Below, one piece after another: positions 8,135 through 16,287 of a DNA stretch of 58,977 nucleotides. A program made the position numbers and the translations under genes. The stretch lies in contig DROQ01000131.1 of NCBI GenBank assembly GCA_011321845.1, positions 1 through 58,977 on the forward strand, written 5' to 3'. The notes under the pieces were generated by a model. It did not search any database. It saw only the letters and a program-made list of their open reading frames with translations, and was not told the DNA's origin. Each line of letters begins with the position of its first letter. Positions within the stretch are counted from its first letter, which is position 1. Source of the DNA: Planctomycetota bacterium (lineage in GTDB: Bacteria; Planctomycetota; UBA1135; GCA-002748355).

Positions 8135-8182
8135 GGCGTTCCCTACGGCGTTCCCTACGGCGTTCCCTGCGGCGTTTTCTAT
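8135..8182 (-). repeat. Right half-units, four 12-base copies
   Basis: Four tandem 12-base half-units at 8135, 8147, 8159 and 8171. On the minus strand they are GTAGGGAACGCC twice, GCAGGGAACGCC and ATAGAAAACGCC. The last one overlaps the 3' end of the lipoprotein gene, and its TAG is that gene's stop codon (8179-8181). Confidence 0.88.
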
Positions 8183-8463
8183 TGGTCGCTGACGTGGTCG
8201 GTTTCGGGGGAGCCGGGGGCCATGGTGGGGCCGAAGGGGTGGACGTCCCAGAGATATTGGAAGGGGAAGGTCAGGAGATCCCACGCGGCCGTGACCGGAA
8301 GCGCGAGGACGGTCCCGGCGGGGATGACATAGGGAGCCGCATCCTCTCCCGGTTGCGGGTAGAGGCTCTGCTCCCCTCGACTCCAACGCAGGAGATGGTT
8401 CGTCGCGCAAGAACTCATGGCGAAACACAAGAGAGCGGGCAGTATGAGGCGACGAATCTTCAT
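8179..8463 (-). CDS. Small lipoprotein of unknown function
   Basis: A 94-residue predicted lipoprotein. A short basic start and hydrophobic core (MKIRRLILPALLCFA) lead to the lipobox-like MSSC, with lipidation expected at that cysteine. The body has a pattern (ALPVTAAWDLLTFPFQ) reminiscent of the YceK/YidQ-type small lipoproteins, but the match is only by eye. A GGAG site lies about 10 bases upstream on the minus strand. The stop codon TAG falls in the outermost repeat unit of the hairpin array, so the C-terminal residues may have been changed by array growth. Confidence 0.75.
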   Translation of the reverse strand: MKIRRLILPALLCFAMSSCATNHLLRWSRGEQSLYPQPGEDAAPYVIPAGTVLALPVTAAWDLLTFPFQYLWDVHPFGPTMAPGSPETDHVSDQ

Positions 8464-8547
8464 TGAGGATCTCCAATTTCCTTTTGGGGGTCAGTTTCAA
8501 CCTTTCTCCTTCCTTCGTCAAACAGGAAGTTTCCGCTAGAGCCGGCT

Positions 8548-10080
8548 ATGGTTGGGGGGATGAAGGAATGGTCCCGCAGCGAACTCCCCCATCCCGCCTC
8601 CAAGGGTCTGGACCGGATGGAGCCGGCCGAGATGGTGGAGCTCTTTCATGCCTGCGATCTGGAGGCATTGGACGCCCTTTTCGCCCCGATCTTCCTGCAA
8701 AAGCTCAGCGCCCTGGGCAAACGGCTCCAGAAGCACCCTCCCTCCCGCCTCGTTCTGGCCGGAGCGGGCACCTCGGGGAGGCTCGCCTACTTGCTTGCGG
8801 ACCGGCACCGGGCGGCTTTGGCCAGGCGGGGAATCCGGTTGCTCCCTTGGATCGCGGGCGGAGCCAAGGCTCTCTGCCTCCCCGTGGAGGGGGCGGAGGA
8901 CGACAGTCTCAGGGCGAAACGGGACTTGGCCGAACGTTTGGGCGAGGAGGGCTTTTTTGTCGGGATCAGTTGCGGACTCTCGGCACCCGCGGTGGCGGGG
9001 GGGATGGCGGCCGCCCTCGAGAGAGGGCTGGGGATTGCCGTGTTCGGAACCAACGAAGAACGGCTGGCTCGCAAGGATTCCTTTCCCGGCCTCCCCCAAG
9101 GGTTTCACGGGGTCCTCGAGGAGGCTAGGGAAAGGGGGGACTTTTTCGCCCTGACTCCCGACACCGGGCCCGAAGTCTTGACGGGCTCCAGCCGGATGAA
9201 GGGGGGGACCGCCACCCTGGTCTGTTTCGACGCCCTGTTCTCCAGCCTGGCGGAGGGGGCGCTGGAGCCGGAGTCCTTGGAGGAGAAGCTCAGGGAGGGG
9301 CGGAGGCTTGTGGTAGAGAGTTTTGGTTCGCTGCGGGGGGAGCTGGTGCGCAGCCTCGACCTGGCGGGCCGGGCTCTCCGGGGGGGCGGCCAGGTTCTTT
9401 ATCTGGGGAGGGGAGAGCCGGGGCTCGCGGGGGTCCTGGACGCCAGCGAGTGTCCACCGACCTTCGGAGCGGAGTTCGACCAGGTCCGAGCCTATCTGAC
9501 GGAAGGCTGGGGGGCTTTTGGAAGCTTGGATGCCTCGGAGCGAATTGCCCTCGAGGCCTCACTCCCCCTCCAGCCCCGGGAGATGGCCCTCCGAGACCCG
9601 TCCAAGCCTCTGCTGGTCCTGGCGCTGGGGGGGGCGGAACTCCCCCCGACCCTGTCGGAGAGGTTGGGGGGAGAGATGCAGGACCTGGTCGAGGTGGACA
9701 CGGGGGGCCTGCTCTGTTCCAAGCTCTTCTTGAATGCCCTCTCCACCGGCGCTTTTGTACAGGCTGGCAAGGTCTATCAGAACCGGATGATCGACCTCCA
9801 ACTCTCCAATTCCAAACTCTTCCTTCGGGCCCAGAGGATTGTGGTGGACCTTCTCGGAGTCCCCGATTCCGAGGCTCTCCGCGCCATCGTGGGAGCGATC
9901 CATGGGATCTATCCTCCCCCCGTGAACCTCCTGCGCTTGCCCGTGGAGGCCCACCTCAAAGTCCCTGCTCGGCGGGTCGTTCCCACCGCCGTTCTGCTTG
10001 CCAAGGGCTATTCCCTCCCGGAGGCCAGGCGGCGCCTGGAGCAGGAGCCTCGCATTCGAGATCTCGTGGACGCTCCTTGA
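8548..10080 (+). CDS. Double-SIS MurQ/GckR-like protein
   Basis: A 510-residue protein whose first half matches N-acetylmuramic acid 6-phosphate etherase: AGAGTSGRLA (71-80), the EGAEDD motif near 114-119, TGPEVLTGSSRMKGGTATL (206-224) and, far downstream, KVYQNRMIDLQLSNSKL. A second SIS-like domain (GRGEPGLAGVLDASE) is inserted before the C-terminal segment. That layout is the one known from the glucokinase regulatory protein GckR and its bacterial homologues, not the ~300-residue MurQ. It may be an etherase or a sugar-phosphate sensor. ATG 8560 is an alternative start. The 3' end has a direct repeat GACGCTCCTTGA. Confidence 0.8.
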   Translation: MVGGMKEWSRSELPHPASKGLDRMEPAEMVELFHACDLEALDALFAPIFLQKLSALGKRLQKHPPSRLVLAGAGTSGRLAYLLADRHRAALARRGIRLLPWIAGGAKALCLPVEGAEDDSLRAKRDLAERLGEEGFFVGISCGLSAPAVAGGMAAALERGLGIAVFGTNEERLARKDSFPGLPQGFHGVLEEARERGDFFALTPDTGPEVLTGSSRMKGGTATLVCFDALFSSLAEGALEPESLEEKLREGRRLVVESFGSLRGELVRSLDLAGRALRGGGQVLYLGRGEPGLAGVLDASECPPTFGAEFDQVRAYLTEGWGAFGSLDASERIALEASLPLQPREMALRDPSKPLLVLALGGAELPPTLSERLGGEMQDLVEVDTGGLLCSKLFLNALSTGAFVQAGKVYQNRMIDLQLSNSKLFLRAQRIVVDLLGVPDSEALRAIVGAIHGIYPPPVNLLRLPVEAHLKVPARRVVPTAVLLAKGYSLPEARRRLEQEPRIRDLVDAP

Positions 10081-10213
10081 CGCTCCTTGATTCGGCCCTG
10101 GGAAATCGCCGGAGGCTTGTTATTGTTTGAACCCGTTTTTTCGAGATGGGCCCTTCCCGGCCTGTTTCTCCTGTTTTTTGGGGCTCCTTTGGGGTTTGGG
10201 AGAAACCACCTGG

Positions 10214-12016
10214 ATGAACTATCGATACGAGATCCTGCACCCACTCTCCGGGCGTTATGCGCGGTTTTTCAAGGGCGTAGTTCTCCCGACGATCATCGGT
10301 GTGATCGCGGGCCTGGGGGCGATTTCCTTCTTCTGGATGCTGGACGCTTCCCGGTTCTTCTTCCTCGAGTACTTGGGCGGCTACACTCCGATCCCCCCGG
10401 GAGGAGAGAGTTCTCTGTTTCCCGAGCCGGAGACTCCCTTGAACCGTTGGATGCTGCTGATCCTCCCGGTGATCGGGGGCCTGATCAGCGGGATCATCGT
10501 CTTCTCCATCGCGCCCGAGGCCGAAGGCCACGGGACGGACGCGGGCATCGACGCCTACCACAACAAGGGAGGCAATGTCCGAAGCCGCGTCCCTCTGATC
10601 AAGGCCATCAGCTCGGCCCTGACCATCGGTTCCGGGGGCTCGGGGGGACGCGAAGGACCCATTGCCCAGATTGGCGCGGGTTTTGGTTCGATGCTGGGGC
10701 GCTGGTTGGGGCTCACCTCCAAGGAGCGGCGCATCCTCCTCGTCGCCGGGATGGGGGCCGGTATCGGGAGCATCTTCCACGCTCCCATGGCCGGCGCCCT
10801 CTTCGCCGCCGAGGTCCTCTACAAGGACATGGAGCTGGAGGGGGAGATCCTGGTCCCAACGACCATCGCTTCCATCATCGCCTATGCCGTGTTCGCCATC
10901 CGCTTTGGCTGGGATCCCCTCTTCGTCACCCCCGACCTGCACTTCTCCAATGTGCTGGAGCTGCTGCCTTACACCTTCCTCGTCCTGGTCCTGGCGGGAG
11001 GGGCCTGGCTCTACGCCAACAGCTTCTTCACGATTCGCAAACTCTTCCAACGGATCCCGGGTCCCCCGCACTTCAAACCCGCCCTTGGGGGTCTTTTCGT
11101 CGGCCTGGTCGCCTTCTTCGGAGTTCCCGAGGCGATGGCGAGCGGCTACGGCCTCGTCCAAGAAGCGCTGAACGGCAAGGTCGCCGTTGGCTTCTTGCTC
11201 CTGGTCGCCTTCCTCAAGATTCTGACCACCGGCTTCACCATTGGTTCGGGGGGATCGGGGGGGATGTTCGGGCCGGCCATCGTGATCGGCGGGGCCTTGG
11301 GTGGGGCGGTCGGTTTTGGGATCCAGCAGGTGGCTCCATCCTTGGTGGACCATCCGGAGAGCTTCGTCATCGTTGGAATGGCCGGCTTCTTCGCGGCGGC
11401 GGCCAACACTCCGATCTCGACCGTCATCATGGTCTCGGAGATGACGGGGAGCTACCACCTGCTCGTGCCCACTCTCTGGGTCTGTATCCTGGCCTACCTC
11501 CTGCTGCGCAAGACCACGATTTACGACACCCAGCCGGAAAGCCGTTTGGATTCGCCCGCTCACCTCCAGGAGATGGTCGCAGGCACCCTGCAGCGCTTCC
11601 ACGTCTGGGAGGCCCTGCCCAAACGGGAGCGGGAACTGGTGCGGATCGACCCCAACGCCAACCTGGACAAGATCCACCATTTCTTCGCAGAAGTGCCCCA
11701 GGAAGCCTTCCCCGTCTTCAACGATGATGGAGAGTTGCTCGGGATCATCAACAACGAGGCGCTCCGCGTGACCTTGGGGCATCCCGAGTTGCGCCCCCTG
11801 ATTCTGGCCCGGGATCTCGCCATTTCGGTTCCCTTGGTCACGCCCAAGGACAACCTCCTGACCGCCACCCAGAAAATGGGGGACGCGGGGGTGGACGAAA
11901 TCCTGGTCGTGGACCCCAAGGATCCCCACAAGGTCCTGGGCATCCTCCAGCGCCGTCAAATCCTCGCCACCTACGCGAAGAGGGTGAAGGAAGAAGCCCT
12001 TCGGGTCGTCCACTGA
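10214..12016 (+). CDS. ClC-type chloride channel/antiporter with CBS domains
   Basis: A 600-residue membrane protein that moves chloride or similar anions, probably in exchange for protons. The gating motif GREGP contains E147, matching the external glutamate of ClC-ec1. GGMFGP is the third ClC filter motif. EGHGTD stands at the first filter position. About ten hydrophobic segments precede a cytosolic C-terminal pair of CBS-like modules (about 470-590, with GELLGIINNEALRV and HKVLGILQRRQIL) that may bind adenine nucleotides. I chose ATG 10214 with GGGAG upstream. A TTG at 10127, with GGAGG upstream, would add 29 residues. Confidence 0.9.
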   Translation: MNYRYEILHPLSGRYARFFKGVVLPTIIGVIAGLGAISFFWMLDASRFFFLEYLGGYTPIPPGGESSLFPEPETPLNRWMLLILPVIGGLISGIIVFSIAPEAEGHGTDAGIDAYHNKGGNVRSRVPLIKAISSALTIGSGGSGGREGPIAQIGAGFGSMLGRWLGLTSKERRILLVAGMGAGIGSIFHAPMAGALFAAEVLYKDMELEGEILVPTTIASIIAYAVFAIRFGWDPLFVTPDLHFSNVLELLPYTFLVLVLAGGAWLYANSFFTIRKLFQRIPGPPHFKPALGGLFVGLVAFFGVPEAMASGYGLVQEALNGKVAVGFLLLVAFLKILTTGFTIGSGGSGGMFGPAIVIGGALGGAVGFGIQQVAPSLVDHPESFVIVGMAGFFAAAANTPISTVIMVSEMTGSYHLLVPTLWVCILAYLLLRKTTIYDTQPESRLDSPAHLQEMVAGTLQRFHVWEALPKRERELVRIDPNANLDKIHHFFAEVPQEAFPVFNDDGELLGIINNEALRVTLGHPELRPLILARDLAISVPLVTPKDNLLTATQKMGDAGVDEILVVDPKDPHKVLGILQRRQILATYAKRVKEEALRVVH

Positions 12017-12038
12017 GAGGCCCCTGGAGCCTCCCTCC

Positions 12039-12077
12039 AAGGTCCTTGGCCGGGCCGGTGGCCTTTTCTTCCTTTTA
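12039..12077 (+). terminator. Terminator between the ClC gene and phoU
   Basis: AAGGTCC (12039-12045) pairs with GGCCTT (12060-12065) with one bulged T. An inner GGCC/GGCC stem and a T-rich tail (TTTTCTTCCTTTT) follow. It sits between two converging genes and would mainly serve the plus strand. Confidence 0.5.
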
Positions 12078-12725
12078 TTGATGCCGGACGATGCGCCCCT
12101 CGGTCATGAAGAGGACATCCTCGGCGATGTTGGTGGCGAGATCCGCGATCCTCTCCAAGGCCCGCGAGGCAGAGAGGTGGTTGATCGCACGGGAGATGGC
12201 TTTGGGGTTTTCCTGCATGAACTTCTGCAGGATCTCGAACATCTGCTTGTGGATCTGGTCGACCCTGTCGTCGCGTTCCCGGACCTTGGTGGCCAGGCCA
12301 GGGTCCAGGGAGACCAGGCTCAAGAGGCTGTCCCGGACCATGGTTTTGACATTGGAGATGAGGTCGGGGAAGGGGAGGTCGATCCCGATCTGGGGTTCCT
12401 TCGCAAGGAAGGCGCCCCGGTTGGCGATGTTGACCGCCAGGTCTCCCATGCGCTCGAGGTCGTTGTTCACCTTGAGGATGGCGACCACAAAGCGGAGATC
12501 GGTGGCTACGGGTTGGTGGAGGGCGAGGATCTTGAGGCATTCCTCTTCGATCGCGACCTCTTCCATGTCGATCTGGCGATCTCCATAGACGACCTCTTCC
12601 ACCAGCTCGCCTTTCCGGGAGACCAGGACGGTGCAAGCCTTGTCGATGGCCTTCTCTACTTCCCTTCCCAGGCGAAGGAGGTTCTCCTTGAGGGAGGTTA
12701 AATCCCGCTGTAGATGGATGGTCAT
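12075..12725 (-). CDS. phoU: Phosphate transport regulator PhoU
   Basis: A 216-residue all-helical protein that links the Pst transporter to PhoR and damps the phosphate starvation response. It shows two PhoU repeats, each with the conserved metal-binding pattern: NNDLERMGDLAVNIAN in the first and SRALERIADLATNIAEDV in the second. ATG 12725 is preferred; a TTG two codons upstream is also open. Unusually for many bacteria it is not last in the pst operon but transcribed divergently from pstS across a 203-base region. That region should carry the control sites for both. Confidence 0.95.
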   Translation of the reverse strand: MTIHLQRDLTSLKENLLRLGREVEKAIDKACTVLVSRKGELVEEVVYGDRQIDMEEVAIEEECLKILALHQPVATDLRFVVAILKVNNDLERMGDLAVNIANRGAFLAKEPQIGIDLPFPDLISNVKTMVRDSLLSLVSLDPGLATKVRERDDRVDQIHKQMFEILQKFMQENPKAISRAINHLSASRALERIADLATNIAEDVLFMTEGRIVRHQ

Positions 12726-12739
12726 AGGCAAGAGAATAA

Positions 12740-12765
12740 CGCCGTTTTTTCGGGGAAAAATGGCG
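12740..12765. promoter_or_regulatory. Hairpin/operator candidate upstream of phoU
   Basis: CGCCGTTTTT (12740-12749) and AAAAATGGCG (12756-12765) form a 10-bp stem with one G-T pair. It starts 15 bases before the phoU start, so it would lie in the phoU leader or in the shared phoU-pstS control region. It could be an operator or an mRNA structure. Confidence 0.35.
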
Positions 12766-12772
12766 GGAATGG

Positions 12773-12791
12773 ATCTTTATGGAATCTTTAT
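12773..12791 (+). promoter_or_regulatory. Possible PhoB-type direct repeat (PHO-box-like)
   Basis: ATCTTTAT occurs at 12773-12780 and again at 12784-12791, exactly 11 bases apart. It lies in the phoU-pstS intergenic region, about 140 bases before pstS. Eleven-base spacing of direct repeats is the arrangement bound by PhoB-type OmpR-family regulators. The letters do not match the enterobacterial TGTCAT consensus, so this is a spacing-based suggestion only. Confidence 0.35.
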
Positions 12792-12928
12792 TTTACCCGG
12801 GCGGCCTCTTCATCTTTTCTCTCTAACATTCTCAGCGAACGATCCGGGTACCACTGCCTACTTCGGGCATCCTTGGGGCCGGCCCCAGGGGAAACCCAGA
12901 AACCCGCCTCTCGCATAGGAGAAAAGGA

Positions 12929-13960
12929 ATGAGCATGAACCTTGCAGCCTACATCGGCCTCATTTCCCTGGGGGGGGCTTCCCTCCTCACCGCCCAGGCA
13001 GGAACGGTCCCTGCCCAGGGGACTCGGACCAAGGTGAACCCTCCCAGGAAGGGGCCCATCCAGGTGGATCCCAAGCTCCCGAACTACAAGAAGACTTCCG
13101 GGATCCATGGCGAGCTGAGTTCCATCGGTTCCGACACCTTGAACAATCTGATGACGCTCTGGGCCGAGGGCTTCAGCAAGCTCTACCCGGGGGTCAAGAT
13201 CCAGATCGAAGGAAAGGGCTCCTCCACTGCCCCGCCCGCCTTGATCGCCGGGGCCGCTCAGCTGGGTCCGATGAGCCGCATGATGAAGTCCAAGGAACTG
13301 GATCGCTTCGAGAAGAAGTTCGGCTACAAACCGACTCGGATCCCCGTCGCGATCGACGCTCTCTCGGTTTACATCAACAAGGACAACCCCCTGGAGAAAC
13401 TGACCCTCCAGCAGGTGGACGCGATCTTTTCGAAAACCCGTCGGGGAGGATACCCCAAGGACATCACAAGATGGGGGCAGCTCGGGCTTGGCGGCCCCTG
13501 GGCCAACCGGATGATCCGGGTCTATGGTCGGAACTCCATCTCGGGGACCTACGGGTATTTCAAGAAAAGGGCTCTCTTCAAGGGGGATTTCAAGGACAGT
13601 GTCAAGGAACAGCCCGGCTCCGCCTCCGTGGTCCGCTCGGTGGGGGAGGATCTCTATGGAATCGGTTACAGCGGAATCGGCTACCGCACCTCGGATGTCA
13701 AGCTCCTGGCTCTGGCCAAGAAAAAGGGCAAACCTTTCTACGCGCCCACCCCGAAAAACATCTACGCCGGGAAATATCCTCTCGCCCGTTTCCTCTTCAT
13801 CTATTTGAACAAGGCTCCCAACAAACCCCTGCAACCATTGGTCGCTGAATTCTTGAAATTCGTTCTTTCCAAGGAAGGGCAGAAAGTGGTACTGAAAGAC
13901 GGCTATCTTCCTCTGCCCGCGCCCATTGCGGCCAAGGCATTGAAACCGGCGAATCTTTGA
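12929..13960 (+). CDS. pstS: Periplasmic phosphate-binding protein PstS
   Basis: A 343-residue secreted solute-binding protein that delivers phosphate to PstCA. ATG 12929 has an AGGAGAAAAGGA ribosome site. The signal peptide runs [24 protein letters not shown]. The mature protein starts the binding fold with IGSDTLNNL, continues with IEGKGSST (phosphate loop) and has [11 protein letters not shown], the PstS S-G-T-Y loop. It heads the pst-pho operon. The gap to pstC contains a strong hairpin (13962-13996), which would favour higher PstS than PstCAB yield. Confidence 0.95.
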   Translation: MSMNLAAYIGLISLGGASLLTAQAGTVPAQGTRTKVNPPRKGPIQVDPKLPNYKKTSGIHGELSSIGSDTLNNLMTLWAEGFSKLYPGVKIQIEGKGSSTAPPALIAGAAQLGPMSRMMKSKELDRFEKKFGYKPTRIPVAIDALSVYINKDNPLEKLTLQQVDAIFSKTRRGGYPKDITRWGQLGLGGPWANRMIRVYGRNSISGTYGYFKKRALFKGDFKDSVKEQPGSASVVRSVGEDLYGIGYSGIGYRTSDVKLLALAKKKGKPFYAPTPKNIYAGKYPLARFLFIYLNKAPNKPLQPLVAEFLKFVLSKEGQKVVLKDGYLPLPAPIAAKALKPANL

Positions 13961-13961
13961 T

Positions 13962-13996
13962 CCCGAAGGGGGAGAGAGACTCGTCTCCCCCTTGGG
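13962..13996 (+). terminator. Intercistronic hairpin between pstS and pstC
   Basis: AAGGGGGAGA (13966-13975) pairs with TCTCCCCCTT (13984-13993) around an 8-base loop. With G13965 bulged, CCC (13962-13964) extends the stem with GGG (13994-13996). It starts two bases after the pstS stop and lacks a T-run. A partial terminator or an mRNA 3' stabiliser is more likely than a full stop. Confidence 0.65.
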
Positions 13997-14021
13997 AAAG
14001 GGAACCTCTAGGCAGGCATTC

Positions 14022-16259
14022 ATGGTGAAATCCGGAGAGAACGGGTCCTCCAAGGCCAGGCGGCCCATCCGTGAGACTTCCCCCCGACGGCTGGCCCAGG
14101 ACAAGTTCGCGGCCCTCCTTGTCCGCCTGGGGGGAATGGTCGTGATCGCGGGCATCCTCGGAATCCTCCTTTTTCTGATCGTCGAGAGCGCCCCCCTCTT
14201 TTTTCCGGGCAAGGTCAAGCCTCTTCTCTCCTTTCCTTTCCAGGGAGCCAGGGCTTTGTCCTTCGATCCCTATGGAGAGTCGGGCCTGATCCTCACCCAG
14301 GATGGTGTTCTTCATCTTTTCACCTGGAAGGATGGAAGGGAGCTTCGGAAGATCCCCCTCTTTCCAGGGATGGGAAATGGGAGGCAAGCGATCCGCCAGA
14401 GCACTTCGGCTCTCTCCTTCACCCTGGACCTGGGGGGCGGAAAGATCGCGGAGAGAAGTTTCGAATGGAAGGTCAGCTTCGACAAGCAGGGGAAGCGCCG
14501 AATTGAACCGGTATTCCAAGAGGCGGTGGTCCTCACCTTGGACCCCAGCGGTGGATCTCTGGGTCCCTACAGCTTCTCCCGCGACGAGGAGGGGGGGCTC
14601 TGTGTGGCTGCTCTGACGGAGACCGGCAAGATCCGCATCTTCCACCGGAGCTACGAGGAAAACCTCTTCGGCGAGAAGGAGGTCTCGGACGAACATTCGG
14701 ATTTCGACCCGGGCGAAGGGGGGGAGATCCAGAGGCTCCTCATCGATTCGTCGCGCCAGAACCTTTACGCCCTTCGGAAGGGAGGCATCCTCCAGTGGTG
14801 GAGGCTTCAGGAAAACGGGACCGCGACCCAGAAACTCAAGCTCGCATTGGGAGAGGTGCGGACCATGGGGCTGCTGTTCGGGGAGCGGACGCTTGTGCTG
14901 GGGGACGCAGAGGGGCGGCTCCAAGCCTTCTTCCCCTACCAGGATCAGGAAACATCCAAGTGGCATTTTTCAAAGGTCCACGACTTTCCCAAGATGCCGG
15001 GGAGCGTGAGCGCCTTCACGATCTCCAAGCGGAACAAGGGTTTCGCCGTGGGTGATGAGTTGGGGAACGTGGGGCTCTATTACCTCACCACCGAAAAAAG
15101 GGATTGGTTGGGTTCGATGGGGGATGGTCCCATTCAATGCCTCGCCTTGGGGAAGAAGTGGGATCTCCTGGCAGCGGCAACGAAGGGAGAGGCGCGCATC
15201 GCCAGAGTGGAGGACCCCCATCCGGAAGCCTCCTTGGGCATCTACTTTGGAAAGGTTTGGTACGAGGACTCCCAAGGGCCCAGCTATGTCTGGCAGTCGA
15301 CGGGGGGGACGGATGAGTTTGAGCCCAAACTCTCGTTGATCCCCCTGATCTTTGGGACTCTCAAGGGGACCTTTTTCGCGCTCTTGTTCGCCGTTCCCTT
15401 TGGGGTGCTGGGAGCCATGTTCGTCTCCCAATTCCTCCACGCGAGCTATCAGACCTGGATCAAGCCGATCATCGAGATCATGGCCTCCCTTCCAAGCGTG
15501 ATCCTTGGGTTCCTGGGAGCGATCTGGCTCGCCCCCATTCTGGAGAACCATCTGATCGCCTTCCTGATCATGCCCTTCTTTTTGCCGGTTTTTTTGATTG
15601 CTTCGGGATTCCTTGGGATGCGGCTCCCCAAGCGGCTCCTCCGGCGATTCAAGGCAGGCTCGGAGCTATTTGCCTTTGCCCTGGTCCTCCTGCTGGGGAT
15701 CTGGATCTGCTTCCTCCTGGATCCATGGATCGGGTCTCTTTTCTTCGGAGGCGACCCCATTCGCTGGATCGGCGAGCATTGGGAGACGACCTATGAGCAG
15801 AGAAACGCCATCGTAATCGGGATCGTCATGGGCTTCGCCGTCATCCCCATCATTTTTTCGATCGCGGAGGACGCCTTCTCCAACGTCCCGAAAAACCTCG
15901 TCTCGGGCGCCCGGGCCCTCGGTGCCAATCTCTGGCAGACCGTCTCGAGGGTGGTTTTTCCCACGGCCGCTCCGGGGGTTTTCTCGGCGGTCATGATCGG
16001 CTTCGGGAGGGCCATCGGGGAGACCATGATCGTTCTCATGGCCACGGGCAATACACCCATCATGGATCCGAGTCCCTTCAACGGGTTCAGGACCCTCTCG
16101 GCCAACATCGCCACCGAAATTTCCGAAGCGCCGGTGGGAGGGACCTTGTACCGCACGCTGTTCTTCGCCGGTTTTTTGCTTTTCTTCATTACCTTTGTTT
16201 TGAACGCTTCCGCCGACGCTGTGCGGCACCGGCTCCAGAAAAAGGTCAAGAACTTGTAA
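14022..16259 (+). CDS. pstC: Phosphate ABC transporter permease PstC, long form
   Basis: A 745-residue inner-membrane permease. ATG 14022 is preferred over TTG 13992. One N-terminal membrane segment (about 38-62, MVVIAGILGILLFLIVESAPLFF) is followed by roughly 380 residues of likely periplasmic sequence. That stretch has short, repeated beta-strand-like blocks with Asp/Gly turns (ARALSFDPYGESGLILTQDG, GNVGLYYLTTEKRDW), consistent with a propeller. The classical PstC core follows, with five or so membrane segments and the EAA-type loop (VSGARALGANLWQTVSRVVFPTAAPGV). Long PstC forms with such an insert are known in gammaproteobacteria. Typical PstC is about 300-320 residues. Confidence 0.93.
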   Translation: MVKSGENGSSKARRPIRETSPRRLAQDKFAALLVRLGGMVVIAGILGILLFLIVESAPLFFPGKVKPLLSFPFQGARALSFDPYGESGLILTQDGVLHLFTWKDGRELRKIPLFPGMGNGRQAIRQSTSALSFTLDLGGGKIAERSFEWKVSFDKQGKRRIEPVFQEAVVLTLDPSGGSLGPYSFSRDEEGGLCVAALTETGKIRIFHRSYEENLFGEKEVSDEHSDFDPGEGGEIQRLLIDSSRQNLYALRKGGILQWWRLQENGTATQKLKLALGEVRTMGLLFGERTLVLGDAEGRLQAFFPYQDQETSKWHFSKVHDFPKMPGSVSAFTISKRNKGFAVGDELGNVGLYYLTTEKRDWLGSMGDGPIQCLALGKKWDLLAAATKGEARIARVEDPHPEASLGIYFGKVWYEDSQGPSYVWQSTGGTDEFEPKLSLIPLIFGTLKGTFFALLFAVPFGVLGAMFVSQFLHASYQTWIKPIIEIMASLPSVILGFLGAIWLAPILENHLIAFLIMPFFLPVFLIASGFLGMRLPKRLLRRFKAGSELFAFALVLLLGIWICFLLDPWIGSLFFGGDPIRWIGEHWETTYEQRNAIVIGIVMGFAVIPIIFSIAEDAFSNVPKNLVSGARALGANLWQTVSRVVFPTAAPGVFSAVMIGFGRAIGETMIVLMATGNTPIMDPSPFNGFRTLSANIATEISEAPVGGTLYRTLFFAGFLLFFITFVLNASADAVRHRLQKKVKNL

Positions 16260-16287
16260 AGGCCTTCTCCGGCCTTCCAGGAACGCC

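Larger units (their letters stand above)
7787..8182. repeat. Mirrored GTAG-hairpin array (REP/BIME-like element)
   Basis: About 400 bases between the converging ends of truD and a lipoprotein gene consist almost wholly of short units. Each unit is GTAG followed by an 8-nt arm, a TCCA-type loop and the complementary arm, 26 bases in all. Units in the left arm read on the plus strand. Units in the right arm read on the minus strand. They meet at two central hairpins without GTAG. Both outer ends carry tandem half-units (GTAG plus one arm only). A 5' GTAG before a short palindrome, and paired inverse orientation, are known hallmarks of REP sequences and BIMEs mobilised by REP-associated tyrosine transposases. 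No such transposase lies in the window. Confidence 0.85.

Noticed and set aside
7787-8182. CRISPR array
   Set aside because: Repeats are contiguous palindromes without unique spacers, of mixed length and in two orientations; no cas genes are nearby.
7848-8192. Plus-strand open frame of 114 codons through the hairpin array
   Set aside because: It is a translation of the repeats themselves, with periodic low-information peptide; no start signals and no family.
9956-12040. 694-codon minus-strand frame opposite the ClC gene
   Set aside because: Shadow of a clear ClC gene with intact motifs; the antisense peptide is charged and low in complexity.
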